The notes under the pieces are model-generated. The model was not told the DNA's origin, did no database searches, and saw nothing but the letters and a program-made list of their open reading frames with translations. Of a stretch of 13,035 bases of DNA, positions 7,288 through 12,746 are shown in pieces. The position numbers were made by a program, and so were the translations under genes. The stretch is from Pseudomonadota bacterium (lineage in GTDB: Bacteria; Pseudomonadota; Gammaproteobacteria; Burkholderiales; Burkholderiaceae_D), in contig JAEZHR010000097.1 of NCBI GenBank assembly GCA_023416415.1, positions 1 to 13,035 of the forward strand. The letters are read 5' to 3'. Every line of letters starts with the position of its first letter. Position 1 is the stretch's first letter.

Positions 7288-8090
7288 TAATGGAAGGCGC
7301 GCCAGAGCATGTATCCGGCCAGCGCATACAACATCCCGGCAAACACCTTCTTGAGTGTCTGCACTGGCAGCCTCTGCGCCATTCTCGCGCCCCACGGCGC
7401 AGTGAGCACGCTGGCCACCACGATCACGACGAGAGCGGGGGCATAGACGAACCCGATCGAACCGGCCGGCAGCCCCTCGGCATTCATGCCGTTGTATATA
7501 TTGGAAAGTGTGCCCGAAAGCGCAACCGGAAATCCAAGCGCGGCACTGGTCCCCACCGCCTTGCGGATATTCACGTTACACCAGGTCATGAAAGGCACGG
7601 AGACGAAGCCACCTCCCGCGCCGACCAACCCGCCCAAGGTGCCGATCACGAATCCGGCTGCAAACATGCCGGGCGTCTTCGGCAGTTCGCGCTTCGCCGC
7701 CGGCTTGCGATTCAGAAGCATCTGCGTGCCGGAAAAGATGACGAAGACGGCAAACAGCAAGGCCAGAGTCGCCGAACTCATATGCGCGCCCAGCCACGGA
7801 CCAAACCATGAGCCTATCAGGATGCCAGGCGTCAACCGCAGCACGACCGGCCACAGCACGGCGTCATGCTTGTGGTGTTCGCGCACCGAAGACAGTGAAG
7901 TAAACAGGATGGTGGCCAGCGAAGTGGCAACCGCCATGTGCACGATGTAATCGCTTGAAATTCCACGTGCAGTCAGCAGCATGGTCATGAACGGCACCAG
8001 CAACATGCCACCGCCGATTCCAAGCAGGCCAGCGCCAAAGCCGACGGCCGCGCCGAGCACAAGCAACGCAACGATGAGGGAAATATCCAT
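7287..8090 (-). CDS. TauE/SafE family membrane permease
   Basis: This 267-residue integral membrane protein has about eight hydrophobic segments. It shows the two related glycine-rich repeats characteristic of TauE/SafE (formerly DUF81): VGFGAGLLGIGGGMLLVPFM near residues 16-35 and IGTLGGLVGAGGGFVSVPFM around 149-168. Members are predicted to export sulfite, sulfoacetate or other organosulfur and organic anions across the inner membrane. Substrate cannot be assigned because no sulfonate or sulfur genes are near. It starts 12 nt after the EVE-domain gene on the same strand, so the two probably form an operon; its own Shine-Dalgarno is poor, consistent with coupling. Length is typical (240-270 residues). 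Confidence 0.9.
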   Translation of the reverse strand: MDISLIVALLVLGAAVGFGAGLLGIGGGMLLVPFMTMLLTARGISSDYIVHMAVATSLATILFTSLSSVREHHKHDAVLWPVVLRLTPGILIGSWFGPWLGAHMSSATLALLFAVFVIFSGTQMLLNRKPAAKRELPKTPGMFAAGFVIGTLGGLVGAGGGFVSVPFMTWCNVNIRKAVGTSAALGFPVALSGTLSNIYNGMNAEGLPAGSIGFVYAPALVVIVVASVLTAPWGARMAQRLPVQTLKKVFAGMLYALAGYMLWRAFH

Positions 8091-8102
8091 GAGACAGGGA
8101 GG

Positions 8103-8561
8103 CTATTCGAGTCGGGCGATGATACACGCCCATTCGGCGGGCAGCACGGGCGTAATGGAAAGCCGGTTGCCACGTCGCAGTACCTGCATGTCCGCCAGCT
8201 CCGGAATGCTGCGCATCTCGGCCAGCGACATCAGGCGCGTCTTGCGCAGGGCGCGCACATCGACGAGCATCCACCTCGGCTGCTCGGGCAAGGATTTGGA
8301 GTCGTGATACTTGCTAAGGGTGTCGAACTGCGTCGGGTCGGGATAAGACGTGCTGGCGACCTCGGCGATGCCGGCGATGCCCGGCTCGGCGCAACCCGAG
8401 TGATAAAACAGGACCCCATCGCCGACACGCATCTCATCGCGCATGAAGTTGCGCGCCTGATAGTTGCGCACGCCGGTCCAGGGAACGATTCTCCCGGGCG
8501 CCGCAAGCGCATCATCGATGCTTGCTTCGTCGGGCTCTGATTTCATCAGCCAGTAACGCAT
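8103..8561 (-). CDS. EVE domain-containing protein
   Basis: This 152-residue single-domain protein of the EVE family belongs to the PUA/YTH-related fold proposed to bind modified bases in RNA or DNA. Diagnostic stretches are MRYWLMKSEPDEASIDD at the N-terminus, WTGVRNYQARNFMRDEMRVGDGVLFYHSG (about 29-57) forming the presumed base pocket, GIAGIAEVASTSYPDPTQFD, and the closing RLSITPVLPAEW. The ATG at 8561 has a strong AGGAGAGGAA site directly upstream, so the longer frame to 8588 is rejected. It lies just downstream of the 6S RNA terminator and 12 nt before the TauE/SafE gene. In many gamma- and betaproteobacteria the gene after 6S RNA is 5-formyltetrahydrofolate cyclo-ligase; here it is this one. 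The cellular role of housekeeping EVE proteins is not settled. Confidence 0.92.
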   Translation of the reverse strand: MRYWLMKSEPDEASIDDALAAPGRIVPWTGVRNYQARNFMRDEMRVGDGVLFYHSGCAEPGIAGIAEVASTSYPDPTQFDTLSKYHDSKSLPEQPRWMLVDVRALRKTRLMSLAEMRSIPELADMQVLRRGNRLSITPVLPAEWACIIARLE

Positions 8562-8604
8562 TTCCTCTCCTGCCGGCCTGTTCGGCAAATGTATTGCGCG
8601 GGCG

Positions 8605-8636
8605 AAAAAAAAGCGGCTGCATTTTCATGCAGCCGC
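8605..8636 (-). terminator. Rho-independent terminator after 6S RNA
   Basis: On the minus strand a perfect 10-bp stem (GCGGCTGCAT at 8627-8636 as transcribed, ATGCAGCCGC at 8613-8622) with a 4-nt loop is followed by eight T residues (8605-8612). It lies directly beyond the predicted 3' end of 6S RNA and 44 nt before the EVE gene start. It should end both the 6S transcript and readthrough from zapA. Confidence 0.93.
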
Positions 8637-8644
8637 CTCTGGAT

Positions 8645-8824
8645 CCAGCCCCGCCTGTGCCGTCCTTGCCGGCATCCCGAACCTTACGGTTCAAGGTGGT
8701 CACAGTTAGTTCAATTTCGGGTTCATCGGACTAGCGACGAAACTCGCCCATCGAACAAAAATTCCGCGACCTATGCACGTGAATGGTTCAAGGAATATAT
8801 GGCAATCGCGAACACGGCAGGAAT
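8645..8824 (-). ncRNA. ssrS: 6S RNA
   Basis: This is a roughly 180-nt regulatory RNA that mimics an open promoter and sequesters sigma70 RNA polymerase in stationary phase. The evidence is structural and positional. It lies directly downstream of zapA, the classic proteobacterial location. The 5' segment contains CCTGCCGTGTTCGCGATTGCC, which can pair with the 3' segment GGCAAGGACGGCACAGGCGG: TTGCC/GGCAA, GTG/CAC and GCC/GGC with one bulge. The conserved 3' block ACCTTGAACCGTAAGGTTCGGG contains a GAACC-GTAA-GGTTC hairpin (8679-8692), equivalent to CCTTGAACCAAGGGTTCAAGG in E. coli 6S RNA. A promoter precedes it and a strong terminator follows. The ends are estimated: the 5' end from the promoter and the 3' end from the closing stem, each to within about 10 nt. 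Confidence 0.87.
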
Positions 8825-8828
8825 GCTT

Positions 8829-8856
8829 AGTGTACCCGAACAGAACCGTGTGTCAA
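8829..8856 (-). promoter_or_regulatory. sigma70 promoter of 6S RNA
   Basis: On the minus strand a perfect TTGACA (8851-8856) is followed after 16 bp by TACACT (8829-8834). This places transcription start near 8824, exactly where the 6S closing stem begins. It lies 26 nt past the zapA stop codon, so 6S RNA need not depend on the zap operon promoter. Confidence 0.75.
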
Positions 8857-8881
8857 CGCATTCGCCTCTCGAAAACGAGTC

Positions 8882-9193
8882 TCAGAAGAGATTTTCCTGA
8901 GGCGCCAGCGCGGCATCGATGGTTTCGTGCATGGCTGCAATTTTTTGCGTGATATCCGGCAATGCCATGCCCGAAAACGGGCCGTCGTCGGACTTCGTTG
9001 CGAGCAACTCGGCGGCAATGCCAAGCGCGGCCATCACGGCAATGCGGTCATTACCCTTGACCTTGCCCGCATCGCGAATCACGCACATGCGTTCATCGAG
9101 ATACGCCACGGCATTGCGCAGAGCCTGCTCCTCGCCTTCTCGGCAGGCAAGACGATAGGGTTGCCCCATGATGCTGACATCAAGCTGGATCAT
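8882..9193 (-). CDS. zapA: cell division protein ZapA
   Basis: This 103-residue cytoplasmic FtsZ-associated protein bundles FtsZ filaments and stabilises the Z-ring. It shows the ZapA pattern: a short beta-rich head with LDVSIMGQPYRLACREGEEQ (about 4-23), then AVAYLDERMCVIRDAGKVKGNDRIAVMAALGIAAELL, which is the conserved helix and start of the dimerising coiled coil. Length is typical (E. coli 109). The ATG at 9193 has a GAGGAGAC ribosome site and overlaps the end of the upstream zapB-like gene by 4 nt (ATGA), so the pair is probably translationally coupled. The location just upstream of 6S RNA is the conserved proteobacterial arrangement. Confidence 0.93.
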   Translation of the reverse strand: MIQLDVSIMGQPYRLACREGEEQALRNAVAYLDERMCVIRDAGKVKGNDRIAVMAALGIAAELLATKSDDGPFSGMALPDITQKIAAMHETIDAALAPQENLF

Positions 9194-9402
9194 GCAGTCT
9201 CCTCGGCTTGCGCCCCCGGGATCCGCTCAAGCAGCGCGGACACGCGCCGATGCGCTTCATCGATGCGCTGCGCCAGCTCCGCCTTCTCCGCGCGCACTTC
9301 GGCAAGCTCGCGCCGCAAGTCGGCGTTCTCGCGGCGCAGGCCGTGGGCCAGCTGGGCGAGCCGGCTGACCTTTTCTGCAAGTTGATGAAAATCGGCAATC
9401 AT
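9190..9402 (-). CDS. ZapB-like short coiled-coil protein
   Basis: This 70-residue protein is predicted to be almost entirely one coiled coil: charged and hydrophobic heptads run from about residue 5 to 62 (FHQLAEKVSRLAQLAHGL, ENADLRRELAEVRAEKAELA). Short coiled-coil proteins encoded just before zapA in betaproteobacteria are grouped with ZapB-like or TIGR02449-type families and are thought to act with ZapA at the division site. That function is inferred from position and coiled-coil character, because the sequence itself is low-information. The start at 9402 is the only upstream ATG; it has no Shine-Dalgarno and lies 7 nt downstream of a good -10 element, suggesting a leaderless mRNA. The gene overlaps zapA by 4 nt. 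Confidence 0.8.
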   Translation of the reverse strand: MIADFHQLAEKVSRLAQLAHGLRRENADLRRELAEVRAEKAELAQRIDEAHRRVSALLERIPGAQAEETA

Positions 9403-9409
9403 GACGTCA

Positions 9410-9438
9410 CTATAGTAGGCCGCTGGATTTTACGTCAA
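9410..9438 (-). promoter_or_regulatory. promoter of the zapB-like/zapA operon
   Basis: On the minus strand TTGACG (9433-9438) and CTATAG (9410-9415) have an ideal 17-bp spacer. Only 7 nt separate the -10 from the start codon at 9402, so transcription should begin at or within a base or two of the ATG. A perfect palindrome TGACGTCA (9402-9409) sits between the -10 and the start and could be an operator. Confidence 0.55.
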
Positions 9439-9495
9439 CAGATCAAACACTTGGGCGGCACTCCTGATGTGCTGCATCGCAATGGCAAGCCCCGC

Positions 9496-9524
9496 TTGCG
9501 CGCCTGCACGCAAGTCAATAGAAT
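9496..9524 (+). promoter_or_regulatory. sigma70 promoter of tRNA-Ala
   Basis: TTGCGC (9496-9501) and TAGAAT (9519-9524) have a 17-bp spacer, 10 nt upstream of the mature tRNA 5' end. The discriminator after the -10 is GC-rich (GCTCGCCC), as in stable-RNA promoters under stringent control. Growth-rate regulation is an inference from that feature. Confidence 0.65.
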
Positions 9525-9534
9525 GCTCGCCCAT

Positions 9535-9610
<76 letters not shown>

Positions 9611-10145
9611 AGCCACACGTTCACGAAGTTTCGGATCAGTTGTTGCCTGGCGCAAGTGCCCCGCTTCTTTCAAGGGCCAAAGCGCACCGCTCAGGCCGCA
9701 TGTAAGTGCCAGCAACGCCCGACAGCTTTTCTCCCCCTTGCACGAGCAGACGACCGCACCGGCTCACCCGGAAGCGAGTGCGCTTCACTTCCGTCCACCT
9801 GCGTGTGGTCGACGTACCTCTCGCTTTTCTTCCCCCGCTTCCATTTGACGGAGTCGCATCCGTCTAGACGTTCCTGACGGCGCACGGCATCTTCGTTCTC
9901 GCCCAAATCCGGCCCTCGAGTCCGGCCCTTCCCCCCGCTGCAAGGACGCACTCACACCCGCGATCCGGGTGACGCTGCTGCATCCAACTTTTTTCCCTTC
10001 ACGCGATCATCTCGCCGCAGCGTGCCGCTGCTTGGCTTCCATGGCAATGCGTCCTGCCCTGGCATGGCATGGCATGGACACCTTTTGCGCTGAGTCACTG
10101 TGATTTGCTGATGCCACGCAAATGTACCTGCGGCACAAAAATTAA

Positions 10146-10166
10146 CATTGAATCAACATTTCAATG
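10146..10166. promoter_or_regulatory. 7-bp inverted repeat in the AT-rich patch, possible operator
   Basis: CATTGAA (10146-10152) and TTCAATG (10160-10166) form a perfect inverted repeat around a 7-nt centre, and AACATT occurs twice (10144-10149 and 10155-10160). This is the most AT-rich part of the gap, about 375 nt upstream of the glycosyltransferase start. Centre spacing of 14 bp is a little longer than one helical turn. The assignment as a protein-binding site is speculative. Confidence 0.3.
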
Positions 10167-10410
10167 CAAAGCAGGTCATGACTGAAAAGCAGAGCACTGC
10201 AGCCAAATCGCCACGCTGCAAAGTCATTTTCAGCACACGAACGAAGCAGGCGAAGACATGGCGGTGACGGCCCCGATCGAGTCATCTGTCGGGTCGCCAA
10301 GGTCGCGTGCAACCGGACTACGTTGAACTTCGAATGGCTTTGGCGGTTTCCAACTTGAGCGGGTCTGCACGTTCCGGAGCATCCCGGCGCTGCTGAAAGT
10401 TCCATCGACA

Positions 10411-10454
10411 GCATGGCTGTGCAATGACAAAGCCATTCCATGCATGCGTTTTTT
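10411..10454 (+). terminator. possible terminator or attenuator hairpin upstream of the glycosyltransferase
   Basis: GCATGGCT (10411-10418) can pair with AGCCAT (10431-10436) and, with a bulge, ATGC (10440-10443). Five nucleotides later comes a run of six T (10449-10454). The imperfect stem and the gap before the T run make this weaker than the other terminators in the window. If real, it would end or attenuate transcripts entering the polysaccharide operon. Confidence 0.28.
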
Positions 10455-10540
10455 GGGGCCGCGACCTCGCCTGAGGACAGGCCGGCGCTGGCAATGCCTC
10501 CGGGCTCGGCCACATGAGAGTCACCACGTGAGAGGTAGCC

Positions 10541-11500
10541 ATGCCAGACTCAGGCGCACCAACCGGAAAAGACCTTGTCCTGCCCAAGGTAGCCATTCTC
10601 CTTTGCACGTACGATGGCCAGCGCTATCTGGCCGCGCAGCTCGATTCCTTTGCTGCCCAAACGCATGCCAACTGGGCAGTTTGGGCATCGGACGATGGCT
10701 CGCGTGACGACACCCGCGCCATTCTTGAGATGTATCAAAGGCGTTGGCCCGAGGGCCGGCTCCTCATCCAGTACGGCCCGACGAAAGGCTTTGTAGCGAA
10801 CTTTCTCTCATTAACCTGCAAGGGCTGCATCGAGGCGGATTACTACGCTTATTCCGATCAGGATGACGTCTGGGAGCCGCACAAGCTGGCACGGGCAGTG
10901 CAGTGGCTCGAAACCATTCCCGAAGCCATCCCTGCCCTGTACTGCTCCCGCACGCGACTGGTCGACGCCAACAACAATGAGATCGGCATTTCGCCATTGT
11001 TCAGCAAGCCGCCAAGCTTTGCCAACGCCCTGACGCAAAACATCGGCGGCGGCAACACCATGGTTTTCAACAACGCCACGCGCAATCTGCTGCGCGAAGC
11101 AGGCGAGAACCTGCGTGTCATCACCCACGACTGGTGGACGTACATGGTCGTCACCGGTTGTGGCGGAAAGGTGTTCTACGACAGCGAACCCACGCTTCGC
11201 TACCGCCAGCACGATGCCAACCTGGTCGGCACCAACGCGACATGGCATGCGCGTTTCAAGCGCATCTCCATGCTATGGCAGGGCCGCTTTCGCGGCTGGA
11301 ATGACAGCAATGTCGCGGCCTTGCGTACCTTGAATCATCGTCTTACGCCACGAAGCCGCGAAATGCTTGAGCGCTTCGCCTGCGCGCGCGAGATGAGCCT
11401 GATTCCTCGTCTGGTGAACCTGAAGCGCAGCGGCATCTACCGTCAGACGCTTCTCGGCAATCTGGGGCTGGCTGCTGCGGCACTTTTCCGAAAGCTCTGA
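10541..11500 (+). CDS. family 2 glycosyltransferase (surface polysaccharide)
   Basis: This 319-residue inverting GT-A glycosyltransferase probably adds a sugar to a lipid-linked surface polysaccharide at the cytoplasmic face of the inner membrane. The N-terminal nucleotide-sugar domain shows VAILLCTYDGQRYLAAQLDS (17-36), DDGSRDDT (51-58) and YSDQDDVW (104-111), the last supplying the DxD-like metal/nucleotide site. A later THDWWTYM segment matches the acceptor side and presumed catalytic region of this subgroup. Subgroup members include rhamnosyltransferase-like enzymes, but donor and acceptor cannot be read from sequence. There are no clear membrane helices apart from a weakly hydrophobic C-terminus. 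The ATG has an AGAGGT ribosome site. It is the first gene of a tightly packed operon with rfbA, the rfbC remnant and a wzm-type permease. Confidence 0.93.
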   Translation: MPDSGAPTGKDLVLPKVAILLCTYDGQRYLAAQLDSFAAQTHANWAVWASDDGSRDDTRAILEMYQRRWPEGRLLIQYGPTKGFVANFLSLTCKGCIEADYYAYSDQDDVWEPHKLARAVQWLETIPEAIPALYCSRTRLVDANNNEIGISPLFSKPPSFANALTQNIGGGNTMVFNNATRNLLREAGENLRVITHDWWTYMVVTGCGGKVFYDSEPTLRYRQHDANLVGTNATWHARFKRISMLWQGRFRGWNDSNVAALRTLNHRLTPRSREMLERFACAREMSLIPRLVNLKRSGIYRQTLLGNLGLAAAALFRKL

Positions 11501-11503
11501 AAC

Positions 11504-11686
11504 ATGAGAAATCCGGTCATCCTCGGGAACCGCCTTGTCGACAGCAGTCGCTTCAACGCTCAGCAGCGTTGGCGTGCTGTCGCCGATGCCCGCTCCGACT
11601 TGACGGCCGCTGCCGGCAAGCGCAAGTACGACACCAGGCGGCGATACAGGACAAAGCATCAGCACGGTGGCGAGGTCATCGCATGA
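11504..11686 (+). CDS. doubtful 60-residue basic peptide between glycosyltransferase and rfbA
   Basis: I do not recognise this frame. It starts 3 nt after the glycosyltransferase stop and ends in an ATGA overlap with rfbA, geometry that would suit translational coupling. The peptide is basic and low in hydrophobic residues (about 10 Arg and 3 Lys, C-terminal stretch KRKYDTRRRYRTKHQH). It has no signal or membrane segment, and the ribosome site is poor. Composition looks more like translated spacer than a folded protein. It does not resemble the ends of RfbB or RfbD, whose genes usually sit here. It may be a chance frame or debris of a deleted gene. Confidence 0.25.
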   Translation: MRNPVILGNRLVDSSRFNAQQRWRAVADARSDLTAAAGKRKYDTRRRYRTKHQHGGEVIA

Positions 11687-12567
11687 TACGAAAGGGCATC
11701 ATCTTCGCAGGCGGCTCAGGGACCGGCCTGCATCCGGCTACGCTGGCGATCAGCAAGCAGCTGCTTCCAGTGTTCGACAAGCCGCTGATCTACTATCCGC
11801 TCTGCACGCTCATGCTGGCGCGCATACGCGACATTCTCATCGTCAGTACCCCGCAGGACACACCGCGATTCCAGCAACTCCTCGGAGACGGGAGCCAGTG
11901 GGGACTCCGCCTTCAGTATGCCATTCAGGCCAGCCCTGAAGGCGTGGCGCAGTCCTTCCTGATTGGCGAGTCCTTCATCGATCGGCATCCCTGTGCTCTG
12001 GTGCTGGGTGACAACATCGTCTACGGCCACGACCTGCACCATCTTCTGTCCAACGCGATGGCTCGCACGAAAGGCGCCAGCGTGTTCGCTTACCACGTGC
12101 ACGACCCCGAACGCCATGGCGTCGTGGAATTCGACAGCCACGGCAAGGTGCTGTCGTTGGAAGAAAAGCCCAGGCACCCCAAATCCAGCTATGCCGTCAC
12201 GGGGCTGTACTTCTACGACAGTCAGGTCGCAGAGATGGCCAGGTCGCTCAAGCCCTCGGGGCGCGGAGAACTGGAAATCACCGATCTCAATCGGCTGTAT
12301 CTGGAACAGGGCCAGTTAAGTGTCGAGATCATGAGCCGGGGCCATGCCTGGCTGGACACCGGCACCCACGACTCTCTGCTCGGTGCCAGTCAGTTCATCG
12401 CCACGCTGGAACGCCGGCAAGGACTCAAGGTCGCCTGCCCGGAAGAAATCGCCTTCCGCCAGCGCTGGATAGACGGCGATCATCTTCGGGAACTCGCCGC
12501 CCCGATGGGCCGGAACGGGTATGGCCGGTATTTGCTTGAAATCCTCAAGGACAACGTTCTCCGATGA
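11683..12567 (+). CDS. rfbA: glucose-1-phosphate thymidylyltransferase homologue with altered active-site motif
   Basis: This 294-residue protein is of the RfbA/RmlA family, which makes dTDP-glucose from glucose-1-phosphate and dTTP, the entry step to dTDP-L-rhamnose. It aligns without gaps, from memory, to Pseudomonas RmlA (293 residues): SKQLLPVFDKPLIYYPL (24-40), STPQDTPRFQQLLGDGSQWG, LGDNIVYGHD (D110), LEEKP (K162) and WLDTGTHDSL (D225). The exception is the signature GGSGTRLxP, which reads GGSGTGLHP with Gly15 (codon GGC at 11725-11727) instead of the catalytic, phosphate-contacting Arg. Other unusual positions are C41, R47 (normally Gly), A83 (normally Pro) and V113. A GAGGT site precedes the ATG. 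It overlaps the next gene by ATGA. It may be inactive, altered or redundant. Confidence 0.93.
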   Translation: MIRKGIIFAGGSGTGLHPATLAISKQLLPVFDKPLIYYPLCTLMLARIRDILIVSTPQDTPRFQQLLGDGSQWGLRLQYAIQASPEGVAQSFLIGESFIDRHPCALVLGDNIVYGHDLHHLLSNAMARTKGASVFAYHVHDPERHGVVEFDSHGKVLSLEEKPRHPKSSYAVTGLYFYDSQVAEMARSLKPSGRGELEITDLNRLYLEQGQLSVEIMSRGHAWLDTGTHDSLLGASQFIATLERRQGLKVACPEEIAFRQRWIDGDHLRELAAPMGRNGYGRYLLEILKDNVLR

Positions 12568-12592
12568 AGGCGACATTGATGAAGGCGACATC
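12563..12592 (+). repeat. 15-bp tandem duplication at the rfbC remnant start
   Basis: Units 12563-12577 and 12578-12592 are identical except for the last base (GATGAAGGCGACAT followed by T or C). The duplication is in frame and repeats the first five codons (MKATL, MKATS). The first copy supplies the ATG that overlaps the rfbA stop codon. Confidence 0.9.
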
Positions 12593-12746
12593 AATTGCAT
12601 TCCCCGATATCCGGTTTATTGAGTCCAAGGTATTCAATGCCGGTTGCAGAATTCTCTTCGACATTTTCAGCCATGCTGCGCTCGAGCATGTCACCGGAAG
12701 CACTTCAGCGAAGGATCACTACTTTCAATCGGAGATGTTTTTCTGA
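12564..12746 (+). pseudogene. rfbC: truncated dTDP-4-dehydrorhamnose 3,5-epimerase
   Basis: Only 60 codons remain of a gene normally encoding about 180 residues. After the duplicated start, SIAFPDIRFIESKVFNAGCRILFDIFSHAALEHVTG lines up with the RfbC N-terminus (typically AIPDVLxIEPKVFGDERGFFxESFNxxxFxxATG), keeping PD, the E-x-KVF core and the terminal TG. The conserved GDERGFF is degraded to NAGCRILF. After about residue 45 similarity fades, and the QDNHSxSxxGVLRGLHYQ block with the catalytic His is missing. TGA comes at 12744-12746, overlapping the permease ATG by one base. Without the cupin core the product cannot be an epimerase. The frame is intact and coupled on both sides, so it may still be translated and help couple rfbA to the transporter. 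Confidence 0.72.

Larger units (their letters stand above)
9611..10540. other. 930-bp stretch without a recognisable gene
   Basis: No reading frame here has protein-like composition, a ribosome site or recognisable homology. Bases 9720-10000 are conspicuously pyrimidine-rich on the plus strand. Short perfect hairpins occur at 9771-9786 (GAAGCG/CGCTTC), 9847-9864 (GACGGA/TCCGTC) and 9955-9971 (CACCCG/CGGGTG), with a palindrome CGTCTAGACG at 9861-9870. Three GGCAT copies lie at 10061-10075. An AT-rich patch at 10130-10175 is the likeliest control region for the polysaccharide operon, although I could not place a convincing -35/-10 pair. No terminator is evident directly after the tRNA. Confidence 0.6.

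Noticed and set aside
10061..10075. Three tandem GGCAT copies
   Set aside because: Fifteen bases of simple repeat are too short to call functional without comparison between strains.
10142..10608. Overlapping minus-strand frames of 70-120 codons in the gap upstream of the glycosyltransferase, considered as transposase remnants
   Set aside because: No transposase motifs, terminal inverted repeats or target duplications were seen, and the composition is not protein-like.
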